A stretch of DNA of 64,000 nt from Brevibacillus ruminantium (GCF_023746555.1 NZ_CP098755.1:2987001-3051000); one strand, 5' to 3'; counted from the first letter of the stretch, positions 35,660-44,332 are shown. Numbers and translations are program-made. Notes: generated by a model from the letters alone, not told the origin.

Positions 35660-35668
35660 TAAGGTATG
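35660..35668 (-). promoter_or_regulatory. Possible internal sigma-K -10 element
   Basis: CATACCTTA on the minus strand matches the sigma-K -10 consensus CATAnnnTA, 37 bases before the nucleotidyltransferase gene. No AC-containing -35 lies at the right distance, so the call is weak. Confidence 0.25.
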
Positions 35669-35741
35669 CGCTCCGTCTGAACTGGACAGGGCAGAAGTCC
35701 ACAACCGGGGTAGAAAAGGCACCCACCTATTCTCAATTTGT

Positions 35742-36926
35742 TTAGAAGCTCGCTGCCTTTAACGGAACGGATGGAACCTTGAATCGTTTTTCCAGTGCCT
35801 TTTCGAACACCTGTAAATACCCTTGCGCAGTCGCATACCAAGAAAATCGTTTCGCCCGCATGAAAGCCTGCTTTCCTAACTGACTGCGTAAATGAGGAAC
35901 GCTCCAAAGCTGGTCCCAAATGACCGGCAGCTTTTTTTGCCATTCAATGAGCGGAATAATATATCCGGTTTCTCCATCTTTTACGACCTCTCTGATTCCT
36001 CCTTTAGGCGTCGTGATCACCGGCTTGCTCGATGCCATCGCCTCCAGATTCACCCTGCAAAACGGCTCTTGCCAGACAGATGGCGTAACGACTACATCTC
36101 CAATTTGATAATAGAGCGGCATTTCTTTACTCGGAATAAAATTTATAAATTTCACCTTTTTCCCAAGTGGTTTCGCCAAGTTCTTCAAATGACGGATATA
36201 CGGAGTCATTCGATTGCTCCCGTAACCTGTTCCCCCGACAATGACAAGTCGCGCTTTGGCATCCTGCTTGCTTACCTTGCGAAATGCTTTTAACAGGACG
36301 TGCACACCTTTCGCCTTGATCAGCCTGCCTGCATAGAGCATGACACGATCATCTGAGCGAAGTCCTAGCTTCTTCTTCACATTTGTAACCGAATCATTAA
36401 ATTTAGCCATCTGGTATGGGGAAACATCAACACCTAAATGGACCGCGTGCACTTTATCGGGAGCAATTTTATGCTTTTGGATATAATGACTGCGCAGATA
36501 TTCACTGTTCGTCAGGAATCCATCGGCCATCCGTCCAATTTTTCTCATGTTTTCGGGGCTGATAAACCATTCGTCCGCATACACATGCGAATGCATGTTG
36601 ACGAAAATCGGCACTTTAGGGAGTCCCTTACGTAGGATTGGGACAAAATTGGGGCGATTTTCAACCAGAATGACATCCGGGTGCAGTTTTTTCAAATGGG
36701 CGCTTATTTTTTTCAAATAGGGTCTTGGACCCTTATAGTCAAAACGAACCATGCGCCGCCCTTCATCCGTACTAGATCGGGGATAGCTTTTACAAGTCCG
36801 CGTGTAGATGGTTACCTCATGACCGGGCCCGAACATTTTGCTTACTTCATCGATATCGTGCTCAACTGAGCTCCCTTTTACAGGTGGAACAGAAAAGGGG
36901 CCCGGACTAATGATCGCGATTTTCAC
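35742..36926 (-). CDS. GT4 glycosyltransferase (CotSA-like)
   Basis: A 394-residue GT-B transferase starting at GTG 36926. The N-terminus MKIAIISPGPFSVPPVKGSSVE is typical of GT4 enzymes with the acceptor-site glycine loop, here cited only to its first residues. The donor domain has YAGRLIKAKGVHVLLKAF and E-x7-E in EPFCRVNLEAMASSKPV. It resembles CotSA, a B. subtilis spore coat protein with glycosyltransferase sequence. Its first 20 bases overlap the coiled-coil gene upstream. Substrates unknown. Confidence 0.88.
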   Translation of the reverse strand: MKIAIISPGPFSVPPVKGSSVEHDIDEVSKMFGPGHEVTIYTRTCKSYPRSSTDEGRRMVRFDYKGPRPYLKKISAHLKKLHPDVILVENRPNFVPILRKGLPKVPIFVNMHSHVYADEWFISPENMRKIGRMADGFLTNSEYLRSHYIQKHKIAPDKVHAVHLGVDVSPYQMAKFNDSVTNVKKKLGLRSDDRVMLYAGRLIKAKGVHVLLKAFRKVSKQDAKARLVIVGGTGYGSNRMTPYIRHLKNLAKPLGKKVKFINFIPSKEMPLYYQIGDVVVTPSVWQEPFCRVNLEAMASSKPVITTPKGGIREVVKDGETGYIIPLIEWQKKLPVIWDQLWSVPHLRSQLGKQAFMRAKRFSWYATAQGYLQVFEKALEKRFKVPSVPLKAASF

Positions 36927-37239
36927 TGCGTTCTCTCTCCCATTCCTGTTTCAAGGAGAGAACCACTTGATACAGGTATTCCCTTTCACGTTTCTGTTCG
37001 TCCTGGAGGGCCTTGAATTGTTCCTCCCATCTTGTAACTTTTTCTTTTAGTGCTGCCAACTCTTGTTGCATTTCTTCTGCTCGCAGTCTCCACTGTGCAC
37101 CGTCTGTTGTCATCACGACCTCTTCCCTTTTGATTGAAGTGACACGTTCTACCGCTTCCTCCACCATAATTTCTCCCGAAAACAAGCCTGGTATCGGTGT
37201 AATCCAGTGGCTGCCTTCTCCTTTTTTCCGTTTGTCCAC
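36907..37239 (-). CDS. Small coiled-coil protein, first gene of glycan operon
   Basis: A 110-residue protein with a short HWITPIPGLFSGEI segment near the N-terminus and a charged coiled coil from about residue 45 to the end. B. subtilis has a small coiled-coil coat protein (YtxO) next to CotSA, so a structural or scaffolding role in the spore coat is a fair inference. I chose GTG 37239, with GGGAGG nine bases upstream; an ATG seven codons earlier has only AAGGT. It overlaps the CotSA-like gene and lies directly behind a sigma-K-type promoter. Confidence 0.7.
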   Translation of the reverse strand: MDKRKKGEGSHWITPIPGLFSGEIMVEEAVERVTSIKREEVVMTTDGAQWRLRAEEMQQELAALKEKVTRWEEQFKALQDEQKREREYLYQVVLSLKQEWERERSENRDH

Positions 37240-37312
37240 GTCACGCGACCTCCCAACCATTCAGACCTTGAAATCCTGTTTTCACGTCAAAGTACCGATT
37301 GCTCTCTCCTTT

Positions 37313-37340
37313 TATCGTATGAACGAAAAACTTAATAGGT
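37313..37340 (-). promoter_or_regulatory. Sigma-K-type promoter of the glycan operon
   Basis: On the minus strand ACC (37338-37340) is followed by 16 bases and CATACGATA (37313-37321), which matches the sigma-K consensus AC-N16/17-CATAnnnTA. The predicted start lies about 65 bases before the coiled-coil gene. This predicts late mother-cell expression during sporulation. Confidence 0.7.
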
Positions 37341-37357
37341 ACTTGAGCAGAGGGAAA

Positions 37358-37393
37358 AGAAAAAACCACTTCGTGGAAATCCTCAAAGTGGTT
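37358..37393 (-). terminator. Terminator of asnS-dnaD
   Basis: Stem AACCACTT with AAGTGGTT (37364-37371 and 37386-37393) followed on the minus strand by T-rich sequence. The dnaD stop codon lies in the loop. It separates dnaD from the sigma-K operon. Confidence 0.85.
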
Positions 37394-38078
37394 GTCGCTG
37401 ATCACTGGCTGGCATATTTCTCCTGAAACGAAGGCTGTAATGACGTGCTTCCTCTACACTGGTTATCTGCTGCTTTTGCCATTCCAACAAGATACGGTCG
37501 ATGTATCGAATGTGCAGCTTTCCGACTGTAGCCGCTTCCCGTAAAGCAGTCAGAATCAATTCATCCTGATAACCGTCTTGCTCAGTCCAGATATGGATGG
37601 TTTCTATTTCAAAGGGTGAAAGTGGCCGCCCAAATACTTGTTCAAAACGGGTGTACAATCCAACGGACTCAGTCTCAATGGCACTGGCCAGTTCGGCATA
37701 TGGCTCAACCATCGGATCAATCATCCGCGTAGCATTTTGCTGTTCGCGCCAGCTTTGGTAGAGCTTTCGGTAGAGCGGAGTTAAATTGTACAGCTCATGG
37801 CGCATGCCCGTTTCCGGATCAATATACTCGTCAATACTGATCCATTCTTCTTTAATCAATTTTTGCAAGGTTTGGATCAGTTTAACAGGAGACATTGACA
37901 TCCTGTCTTGCAGCTCCTGAATCGTCGGAAAGCGATTTCCTTCCTGTTGAAATGATAAAATATGGATAATCAGTATCATTTCTTCATCCGTCAGGGATGT
38001 CTGTTTATATTTTTTCAACAACAGGTTGGAAATGGAAGTTGCTCCTTCTTGCAATACCTGTAATAGTTGTGTTTCCAT
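37383..38078 (-). CDS. dnaD: DNA replication initiation/loading protein DnaD
   Basis: A 231-residue primosome component that helps load the replicative helicase with DnaB and DnaI. Residues about 1-100 form the winged-helix oligomerisation domain (DEEMILIIHILSFQQ ...). Residues about 135-220 form the DnaD C-terminal domain, with FGRPLSPFEIE and YQDELILTALREA and the YIDRILLEW motif. The gene directly follows asnS, as in B. subtilis, and a terminator closes the unit. Confidence 0.95.
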   Translation of the reverse strand: METQLLQVLQEGATSISNLLLKKYKQTSLTDEEMILIIHILSFQQEGNRFPTIQELQDRMSMSPVKLIQTLQKLIKEEWISIDEYIDPETGMRHELYNLTPLYRKLYQSWREQQNATRMIDPMVEPYAELASAIETESVGLYTRFEQVFGRPLSPFEIETIHIWTEQDGYQDELILTALREAATVGKLHIRYIDRILLEWQKQQITSVEEARHYSLRFRRNMPASDQRQPL

Positions 38079-38224
38079 GAGACTTTTTCACCTCATCGCC
38101 ATAATTGCAAGGTGGCGTGCTGTTCGGATTGATGAAAGAACGTAAATACCCTGCCGCCCTCCGGCAGCAGGGTGTTTCAAACTGTAAAATGACACGGCTT
38201 GATGCAAGAGAGCAAACCGCCAGC

Positions 38225-39514
38225 TTACGGGTAAAGACGGTAGAGCATGCGAGGGAATGGAATCGTCTCGCGAACGTGATCCAGACCGCAAATCCAAGCG
38301 ATCGTGCGTTCAAGACCAAGACCAAATCCGGAGTGCGGCACGGTTCCGTATTTGCGCAGGTCCAAATACCATTGATATGCTTCTTCGGAGAGCTCATGCT
38401 CCTGAAAACGTTGTTCCAGCAGGGCAGGATCGTCTATCCGCTGGCTTCCGCCAATGATTTCTCCATAGCCTTCTGGAGCGATCAGATCCGCGCACATGAC
38501 CACTTCTGGACGATCAGGGTCCGGCTTCATGTAAAATGCCTTGATCTCAGTCGGGTATTTTGTGATGAAGACAGGCTTGTCGTAGTGTTCCGCGATCAAC
38601 GTCTCATCGGGGGCTCCAAAATCATCCCCCCATTTGATTTCACTGCCTTTTTCTTGGAGTAGTTTGATCGCATCATCATAGGAAATCCGCGGGAATGGAG
38701 CAACCACATTTTGCAGTTTGGACGTATCGCGGTCCAGTGTCTTCAGTTCACGCTGACAATTTTTCAAAACGCTTTGCACCACATGGGAAACAAATTCTTC
38801 CTGGATGCGCAGATTTTCTTCATGGTCGACAAATGCCATCTCCGGCTCGATCATCCAGAACTCAATCAAGTGACGACGCGTCTTTGATTTTTCAGCACGG
38901 AAGGTTGGCCCAAACGAATACACCCGTCCCAACGCCATTGCGGCTGCTTCCATGTACAATTGACCCGACTGGGAAAGGTACGCATCCTCATCAAAATACT
39001 TCGTATGAAAGAGATTGGTCGTCCCTTCTGCCGAGGTTGGGGTCAAGATCGGTGGATCAACCTTGTAAAAACCGTTTTGGTGAAAATACTCATTGACGGC
39101 ACGGATGACTTCCGAACGAATCGCCATTACCGCACGCTGACGGGGACTTCTCAGCCACAAGTGGCGGTGATCCATCAGGAAATCCACTCCGTGTTCCTTC
39201 AGCGAAATCGGGTAATCATGCGAAATTTGGATAATTTCGATACCGGTTACAGTCAATTCATATCCACTTGGTGCACGGTCATCCGCGCGAACAATTCCGT
39301 TTATGTATACAGAGCTTTCTTGCGTTAACTGGGAGGCTGCTTCCCATACCGCTTCCGGAACTTCTGCCTTAACGACGACGCCCTGAATGAATCCAGAGCC
39401 GTCACGGAGCTGCAAGAATTGTATTTTTCCACTGCTGCGCTTGTTAAACAGCCAACAGCCCAAACGTACTTCTTGTCCAACATGCTGCCCGACCTGGGCA
39501 ATGGTTGTCATCAT
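38225..39514 (-). CDS. asnS: Asparaginyl-tRNA synthetase
   Basis: A 429-residue class II synthetase that charges tRNA-Asn. The OB-fold anticodon domain is at about 15-105 ([21 protein letters not shown]). The catalytic domain shows [21 protein letters not shown] as motif 2, cited here in part, and [13 protein letters not shown] as motif 3. I chose ATG 39514 because GGAGGG lies ten bases upstream; the frame extends to 39664 across the promoter, which rules that start out. dnaD follows after 146 bases. No T-box leader is present. Confidence 0.96.
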   Translation of the reverse strand: MMTTIAQVGQHVGQEVRLGCWLFNKRSSGKIQFLQLRDGSGFIQGVVVKAEVPEAVWEAASQLTQESSVYINGIVRADDRAPSGYELTVTGIEIIQISHDYPISLKEHGVDFLMDHRHLWLRSPRQRAVMAIRSEVIRAVNEYFHQNGFYKVDPPILTPTSAEGTTNLFHTKYFDEDAYLSQSGQLYMEAAAMALGRVYSFGPTFRAEKSKTRRHLIEFWMIEPEMAFVDHEENLRIQEEFVSHVVQSVLKNCQRELKTLDRDTSKLQNVVAPFPRISYDDAIKLLQEKGSEIKWGDDFGAPDETLIAEHYDKPVFITKYPTEIKAFYMKPDPDRPEVVMCADLIAPEGYGEIIGGSQRIDDPALLEQRFQEHELSEEAYQWYLDLRKYGTVPHSGFGLGLERTIAWICGLDHVRETIPFPRMLYRLYP

Positions 39515-39575
39515 TGGCTTATTTCCCTCCATTTTGCCACTACACAACAATATCCTCGATAGTGATACCGATTTC

Positions 39576-39604
39576 ATTATACTATCCAGCGTAGCTGAAT
39601 TCAA
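39576..39604 (-). promoter_or_regulatory. Sigma-A promoter of asnS
   Basis: TTGAAT (39599-39604), a 17-base spacer and a perfect TATAAT (39576-39581) on the minus strand, about 60 bases before the asnS start. Confidence 0.8.
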
Positions 39605-39626
39605 TGAAAGACTAAGCAAAATAGTA

Positions 39627-39647
39627 TACCATAATAATTTTATGGTA
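39627..39647. repeat. Inverted repeat upstream of asnS promoter
   Basis: TACCATAA, five bases, TTATGGTA: a perfect eight-base inverted repeat 23 bases upstream of the asnS -35. It is placed like an activator or repressor site; no regulator is identified. Confidence 0.55.
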
Positions 39648-39666
39648 ACTAATTTTCCATTCAAAA

Positions 39667-39694
39667 AAGGCCCTGCTCATAGAAGCGAGGCCTT
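39667..39694 (-). terminator. Terminator of the WIAG-tail repeat gene
   Basis: Stem of about eleven pairs with two mismatches (39667-39677 with 39684-39694) followed by six T on the minus strand. Confidence 0.8.
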
Positions 39695-39723
39695 TTCATC
39701 AATTCGTTCGTTTTCGTTTTTTC

Positions 39724-42555
39724 TCAATCTTTTTCCTGCTCGTCATCGTCCGCGTTTACGGCTTCAGCAGGTTCACTTTCATTTTCACTTTCATTTTCAC
39801 TTTCGTTTTCACCTTCTTCAGTATCTATTGGATCACCCTCCTCCTGCAAATTTACATCCACCGATTCGTCCCCCTCTTCACACTCTGGTGCACTGTCGTT
39901 GTGATCCAGCTCCTGGTCCTCTTCGGCAGCCTGCAAGACATTCTCATCATCCAGTGTCTCACCTATCCACTCTTCGTTTCCTGCCCCCTCTTCAAATCCC
40001 CGTTCTCCAATCGCAATCCACTGGATCATGCCTTTCTGTTCTTGGCCGGAGCGATTACGGTAGACGGTCACGATAGCAGTTGACGGGTTGCCTATCTTGA
40101 ATGCGACCTGACAACCGATTCGATTGGTCATCGCCACCAGTGCATAGTCCGTATTCGCAAAGGGGACGTCCAGCCTGATCGTTACATCCACAGATTTCTT
40201 GCTGGCCGACAATTGGAACGACTGAAAACCGTATTGCTGTACGGTTGCGCCTTCTTCCCGGCTTGACTCGACCGGTTGAAAAGCCAGCTTTTCCGGGGTT
40301 ACAGCTCCGTCTTCCAGAAGATCCGTGGTGATAGCACCATCTTCTATATGAAATGCATTAATGGCACCCGCTTCCAAATGCTCACCTGTGATAGCACTCG
40401 GCGCGATCTGCTCACTTTTGACGCTTCCCGCCTGCAAATGTCTGGTCGCTATACTTCGCTCGGCCAAATGCCAGCTTCCGATCGAGCTATCCAGGAGATG
40501 CTCTCCGCGAATCGTTCCTGTCGCGATCTTGTCACGAGTGATGGCTCGATCCGCTATATGATCAGTAGTGACAGAAAACAAACTCATTTTTTCGCTGGTA
40601 ATGCTGCGATCTGCAAGCTGGCGTGAAGTTACTGCATCTTCTTTGATCTGCACCGATGTAACAGATTGCGGGGCTAGATGTTGGGTTCCCACCGTTTCGG
40701 CGCCAATATGTTTGCTTTGGATGGACATGGGCTGAATATGTTCGGAGGTGATTGCCCCCGCCTTAATATGCTCTTCACCTATTGATTGCTTTTGCAAATG
40801 TTCACTCGTAACCGATTGCAAATCAAGATGAGACCGATCTATACTGCGAGGGGTAATTTTGTCGCGGGTAACACTGCCTGTTGCCAGCTTATCCGAGGTA
40901 ATAGAGAGACTCTGCAAATGATCGGTATGAATAATTTCCGACTGGAGATGTTTGGATTGTATTACCTTGTCAGTGAGTTTCTCACTCGTCACGATATTTT
41001 TGGACAGATGTCTCGTTTTGACTGATTCACTGGCAAGCTTCGATGAGGTAATCGCACCTTCCGCGATTTTCGATGTTGTGATGCTCAACTCGGTTATTTT
41101 GTCGGTTGAAATGGATTCAGCGGCCAGTTTGGAAGTGGTGATGACATGATCGGCCAAATTATTGGTCTGAATAATTTGGTCTTTGAGGTGAATATTGCTG
41201 ATCAGTCTTTCATTCAGATGGGCGGAGTCGATGGCACCACGAGCCAGCTTTTCACCTGTTATTGATCCTTTGACCAGATGTTTGCTATCGACGGATTCTT
41301 CCAGTAAATGTCGGCTGTGTACGGAGTGTGGAGCAATTTTGTCCGCAGTGACAGCATGATCCGCCAGCTTGCTCGTCGTAACCTGGTTATCACCCAGCTT
41401 CTTGTGATGAACACTGTTGTCCTGAAGATGAATAGACTGAATCACCCCTGGTTGCAGGTGTACGCTTCCTACAGATTCTTTGGCTAATTTTTCAGCGGTA
41501 ATACTTCCGTCATCGAGATGTTCGGTGGTAATTGCGTAAGGGGAGACTTTTTGACCTGTAACCGACTCGGGGGCTAGGTGCTGGGATTGGACAGAAAAGG
41601 AGGAGAGATGCTGATTGGAAATGCTGCCTGGCATCAGGTTGAGTGAATCAACGGCTCTTTCAGCCAGATGCTCATGGAGGATAGCGTTGCGCTTGATGTG
41701 ATAGGATTCGATCGACTCTTCGTCGATTTTGCTGCTGGTGACCGCTCCATCTCTGATCTTTTCATTCGTTACCGCGTAATCCTCCAGTTTCACTGAGTTA
41801 ATGCTATGATTGGCCAAATTGACTGTCTGAATCGTGCCCATTTTGATTTTTTCCGAGGTGATGGCCTGATCCTGGATCAGCTCACTTGTAATCGCCTGTT
41901 CCTGGATATGCTTTGTTTGGACGGCCCCATCCGCAAACTTGATCGAATCAATCGTTTTATCGGCTAGTTTGTCGCTGGTAATGCTGCCATTTTGAATTTT
42001 ATCAGCTGTCAGGGCTCGATCCTGAATCATCTCACTTGTGATGATACTTTTGCCAATGTGATAGGTTTGTATGGCTTCTGGCGCAATCTTGCCGGATGTA
42101 ACCGATCGTTCCGCCAGCTTGGAGCTGTCAACGGCGTAATCCTTGATCAAATTGGTGTCGATCGCTCCTGTCTTGATTTTTGACGAGTCGATGGCACGAT
42201 TGGCGATCTTCTCCGTGGTTACTGCCTGGTCGATCAAATCATCCGTATATACGATGGAATGATCTTTTTCCTGACGGCGTTCTTTGATGATTTTGGAAAA
42301 AGTGGTTTGGTTCGAATTGACATTGGTTCTCGGAAACTTCTGCAGAGGCTGAGGCTGTTCCACTTCAAATGTCTCCCTCACGACATTTGGTACTGATGCC
42401 GGCATCGGCCGCTCTTTTCCGTTTGCCACTTCTTGGTCTGACTCCAGGTCTTCCAGCCAGTCCACATCCATTTCGCCTTGCAGCAAAGGAATATCCAGCC
42501 TCTCCGACTTCTTCACCAGATTTTTACTCACTTTCCGACGGTTCACCTTTGCCAT
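39724..42555 (-). CDS. WIAG-tail protein with 66 decapeptide repeats
   Basis: A 943-residue protein with four parts. Residues 1-100 are basic and low in complexity. Residues 101-760 are 66 uninterrupted ten-residue repeats of the form [AS][IV]-x-[ST]-x-[KH]-[IL]-x-x-x, which should fold as a long beta-solenoid or fibre like phage tail-fibre shafts. Residues about 778-850 form a compact beta domain ending in QWIAIG, the WIAG-tail type known in Brevibacillus and Paenibacillus. The last 90 residues are strongly acidic, with ENES repeats. There is no signal peptide or sorting signal. I chose ATG 42555, eleven bases after AGGAGGG; an ATG at 42606 has no site. A surface fibre, perhaps on spores, is inference. 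Confidence 0.85.
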   Translation of the reverse strand: MAKVNRRKVSKNLVKKSERLDIPLLQGEMDVDWLEDLESDQEVANGKERPMPASVPNVVRETFEVEQPQPLQKFPRTNVNSNQTTFSKIIKERRQEKDHSIVYTDDLIDQAVTTEKIANRAIDSSKIKTGAIDTNLIKDYAVDSSKLAERSVTSGKIAPEAIQTYHIGKSIITSEMIQDRALTADKIQNGSITSDKLADKTIDSIKFADGAVQTKHIQEQAITSELIQDQAITSEKIKMGTIQTVNLANHSINSVKLEDYAVTNEKIRDGAVTSSKIDEESIESYHIKRNAILHEHLAERAVDSLNLMPGSISNQHLSSFSVQSQHLAPESVTGQKVSPYAITTEHLDDGSITAEKLAKESVGSVHLQPGVIQSIHLQDNSVHHKKLGDNQVTTSKLADHAVTADKIAPHSVHSRHLLEESVDSKHLVKGSITGEKLARGAIDSAHLNERLISNIHLKDQIIQTNNLADHVITTSKLAAESISTDKITELSITTSKIAEGAITSSKLASESVKTRHLSKNIVTSEKLTDKVIQSKHLQSEIIHTDHLQSLSITSDKLATGSVTRDKITPRSIDRSHLDLQSVTSEHLQKQSIGEEHIKAGAITSEHIQPMSIQSKHIGAETVGTQHLAPQSVTSVQIKEDAVTSRQLADRSITSEKMSLFSVTTDHIADRAITRDKIATGTIRGEHLLDSSIGSWHLAERSIATRHLQAGSVKSEQIAPSAITGEHLEAGAINAFHIEDGAITTDLLEDGAVTPEKLAFQPVESSREEGATVQQYGFQSFQLSASKKSVDVTIRLDVPFANTDYALVAMTNRIGCQVAFKIGNPSTAIVTVYRNRSGQEQKGMIQWIAIGERGFEEGAGNEEWIGETLDDENVLQAAEEDQELDHNDSAPECEEGDESVDVNLQEEGDPIDTEEGENESENESENESEPAEAVNADDDEQEKD
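39772..39811. repeat. 12-bp tandem repeat in the acidic tail
   Basis: The unit TTTTCACTTTCA is repeated about three and a half times and encodes ENES on the minus strand. Copy changes would stay in frame. Confidence 0.8.
40276..42255 (-). repeat. 30-bp period coding repeat (66 units)
   Basis: The DNA encoding the decapeptide array. The protein period is exactly ten residues for all 66 units, while the DNA has diverged so far that no two units are identical. That points to old amplification kept by selection on the protein. Confidence 0.85.
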
Positions 42556-42637
42556 GGTATCCTTTTCCCTCCTGAAATCGTCCATGTCCTCATTCAGAAT
42601 ATTCAAGATGAGACTTTTTGGGCACTATCTACGTGCA

Positions 42638-42666
42638 AAAATATTCTACGAGATAAGCTTCGCCAA
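42638..42666 (-). promoter_or_regulatory. Possible sigma-A promoter of the WIAG-tail gene
   Basis: TTGGCG (42661-42666), a 17-base spacer and TATTTT (42638-42643) on the minus strand. Both hexamers are only fair matches. Confidence 0.4.
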
Positions 42667-42682
42667 GCAGAAAGCTAGGTAT

Positions 42683-42806
42683 TGTCAGCGTGTTACTGCA
42701 TTAGAAAAACTTGGCTTATCGCCAAGTAAAATAGCGAAAGCCTTAGTTTTTCTTATACTTTCACCATTTAATGCATTAGCGAAATTAAGTGCATTCCGAA
42801 AGTATA
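42683..42806. repeat. Cluster of inverted repeats upstream of the WIAG-tail gene
   Basis: Three nested or adjacent inverted repeats: AGAAAAACT (42703-42711) with AGTTTTTCT (42744-42752); CTTGGC with GCCAAG (around 42710-42726); and TATACTTTC (42753-42761) with GAAAGTATA (42798-42806). GCATTAG occurs twice as a direct repeat. Apart from these, this 265-base gap holds only the flanking terminator and promoter. Confidence 0.6.
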
Positions 42807-42836
42807 AAAAAGAGCCTGCGTTATACCGCAAGCTCT
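42805..42836 (-). terminator. Terminator of the FtsH-like gene
   Basis: Ten-base stem AGAGCCTGCG (42811-42820) with CGCAAGCTCT (42827-42836, one G-U pair on the transcript), followed on the minus strand by six T. The stop codon is in the loop. Confidence 0.88.
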
Positions 42837-44332
42837 TCACCAGATTTTATATGGGAGGTCAGCAGACCGCGGAAAGCATCCCCTTGGAGCACTTCCTCTT
42901 CCATCAATGTCCGCAAGCCTTCTTGGAACACAGTATCGCATTTTTTCAAAAGCGTCCTCGTCCGGTCCAAAAGCTCTTCAAGCAAATGGTTTACCTCATC
43001 GTGAATCCGCTCTTTGGCTACGTAGCCCATGTGGACGATGCCTAGACGGGACATTCCGCTTTGAACGATTTCTTGGGCCATGTTCAGCGCTTGCTCAAAA
43101 TCGTTCTTCGAACCGGTGCTGCGGCCGCCGTAGTAAATCTCCTCGGAAACAGCTCCACCCAGACAAACCATAATCTGCTTTTCCAGAGCGTCTTTCGTGT
43201 AGAGATAACGGTCTTCCATCGGATTTTGACGGACGTACCCCAATGCTTTGCCACGCGGGCTCAGAGTAACCTGAGAGACAGAACCGGGACGCACAAGTTC
43301 ACTGATGATCGCATGACCGAGCTCGTGCATGGCGACACGCTTTTTCTCTTCACCAGAAGCTTCCCGGTCTACCTTTTCACCGAGCATCACTTTGTCTACC
43401 GCATAGGCAAAGTGACGGGCTTCGATCTTCTCGGACTGATCTCGCATCGCGTAAATCGCTGCCTCGTTTGCAACGCTCTCCAACTGGGCTCCGGAAAATC
43501 CGAAGGTTTCCTGTGCCACCTGCTCCAGCGAAACGTCAGATGCCAGTGGCTTGTTCGCCGTATGGATGACCAGGATTTGTTCACGAGCTGTTTTGTCCGG
43601 CAAATCGACACTGATGTGACGGTCAAAACGGCCTGGACGAAGAAGGGCCGGGTCCAACATATCCTTGCGGTTGGTTGCCGCAATGATCAGAATCCGAGGC
43701 TTCACGCTTGTTCCGATGCCATCCATCTCGGTCAACAGCTGGTTCAGTGTCTGATCGTACTCGCGCTGCTGCTGTCCGTCACGCTTTCCACCGACGACGT
43801 CGATTTCATCAATAAAAATAATCCCGCTGTCTTGTCCGTTTTTTTCTGCCAATGCTTTTACTTCTTTAAACAAATCACGGACACGCTGAGCCCCTACCCC
43901 CACGTACATTTCTACAAATTGGGAGCCGGAAGCCGCGACAAAAGCAGAATTGGTATAATTTGCTGCCGCTTTTGCCATCAGTGTTTTCCCTGTTCCCGGC
44001 GGGCCCGTGAGCAGCACTCCTTTCAACGGACGAATGCCGTACTGCTCGATTTGATCCTTATGCTTGAGGAAGTCGAGAGCTTCCTTCAATTCGTTTTTCG
44101 CTCTCTCCTGACCGCCAATTTCAGCAAACTGCACGGTCGATTGCGGTACCAGATGCTTCGATTGCTTCCCCTTTCCTCCCAGGGAGAAATTGCCCTGTCC
44201 CTGTCTGCTGACAAAAAAGAAAAGAGCGGTCAGCACAACGGCAAAGACAAGAAAAGGGACGATATTGATTCCCAAAAACCACAGAAACACCAGAACGGCA
44301 GGGATGACCCCGATCACGACTTCTTTACCCAC
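42821..44332 (-). CDS. FtsH-like membrane AAA+ metalloprotease, short form
   Basis: A 503-residue membrane protease. Two hydrophobic helices (about 5-22 and 24-42) are joined by only a few residues, so the large extracytoplasmic domain of FtsH is missing. The AAA+ module has GPPGTGKT (110-117), IIFIDEID (171-178) and the second region of homology RPGRFDR. The M41 protease has HELGH (336-340) and the third zinc ligand Asp411 in KNDFEQAL. All catalytic residues are kept, so it should be active. GTG 44332 follows GAGGTGA by six bases and overlaps the upstream gene by eight bases. A separate canonical ftsH presumably exists elsewhere. Confidence 0.88.
   Translation of the reverse strand: MGKEVVIGVIPAVLVFLWFLGINIVPFLVFAVVLTALFFFVSRQGQGNFSLGGKGKQSKHLVPQSTVQFAEIGGQERAKNELKEALDFLKHKDQIEQYGIRPLKGVLLTGPPGTGKTLMAKAAANYTNSAFVAASGSQFVEMYVGVGAQRVRDLFKEVKALAEKNGQDSGIIFIDEIDVVGGKRDGQQQREYDQTLNQLLTEMDGIGTSVKPRILIIAATNRKDMLDPALLRPGRFDRHISVDLPDKTAREQILVIHTANKPLASDVSLEQVAQETFGFSGAQLESVANEAAIYAMRDQSEKIEARHFAYAVDKVMLGEKVDREASGEEKKRVAMHELGHAIISELVRPGSVSQVTLSPRGKALGYVRQNPMEDRYLYTKDALEKQIMVCLGGAVSEEIYYGGRSTGSKNDFEQALNMAQEIVQSGMSRLGIVHMGYVAKERIHDEVNHLLEELLDRTRTLLKKCDTVFQEGLRTLMEEEVLQGDAFRGLLTSHIKSGEELAV

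Noticed and set aside
39515..39664. N-terminal extension of asnS by 50 codons
   Set aside because: It would translate through the TATAAT promoter and adds no conserved sequence; GGAGGG precedes the shorter start.
39515..39723. T-box leader for asnS
   Set aside because: No GGTGGnACCGCG-type T-box sequence and the gap is too short for stem I plus terminator.
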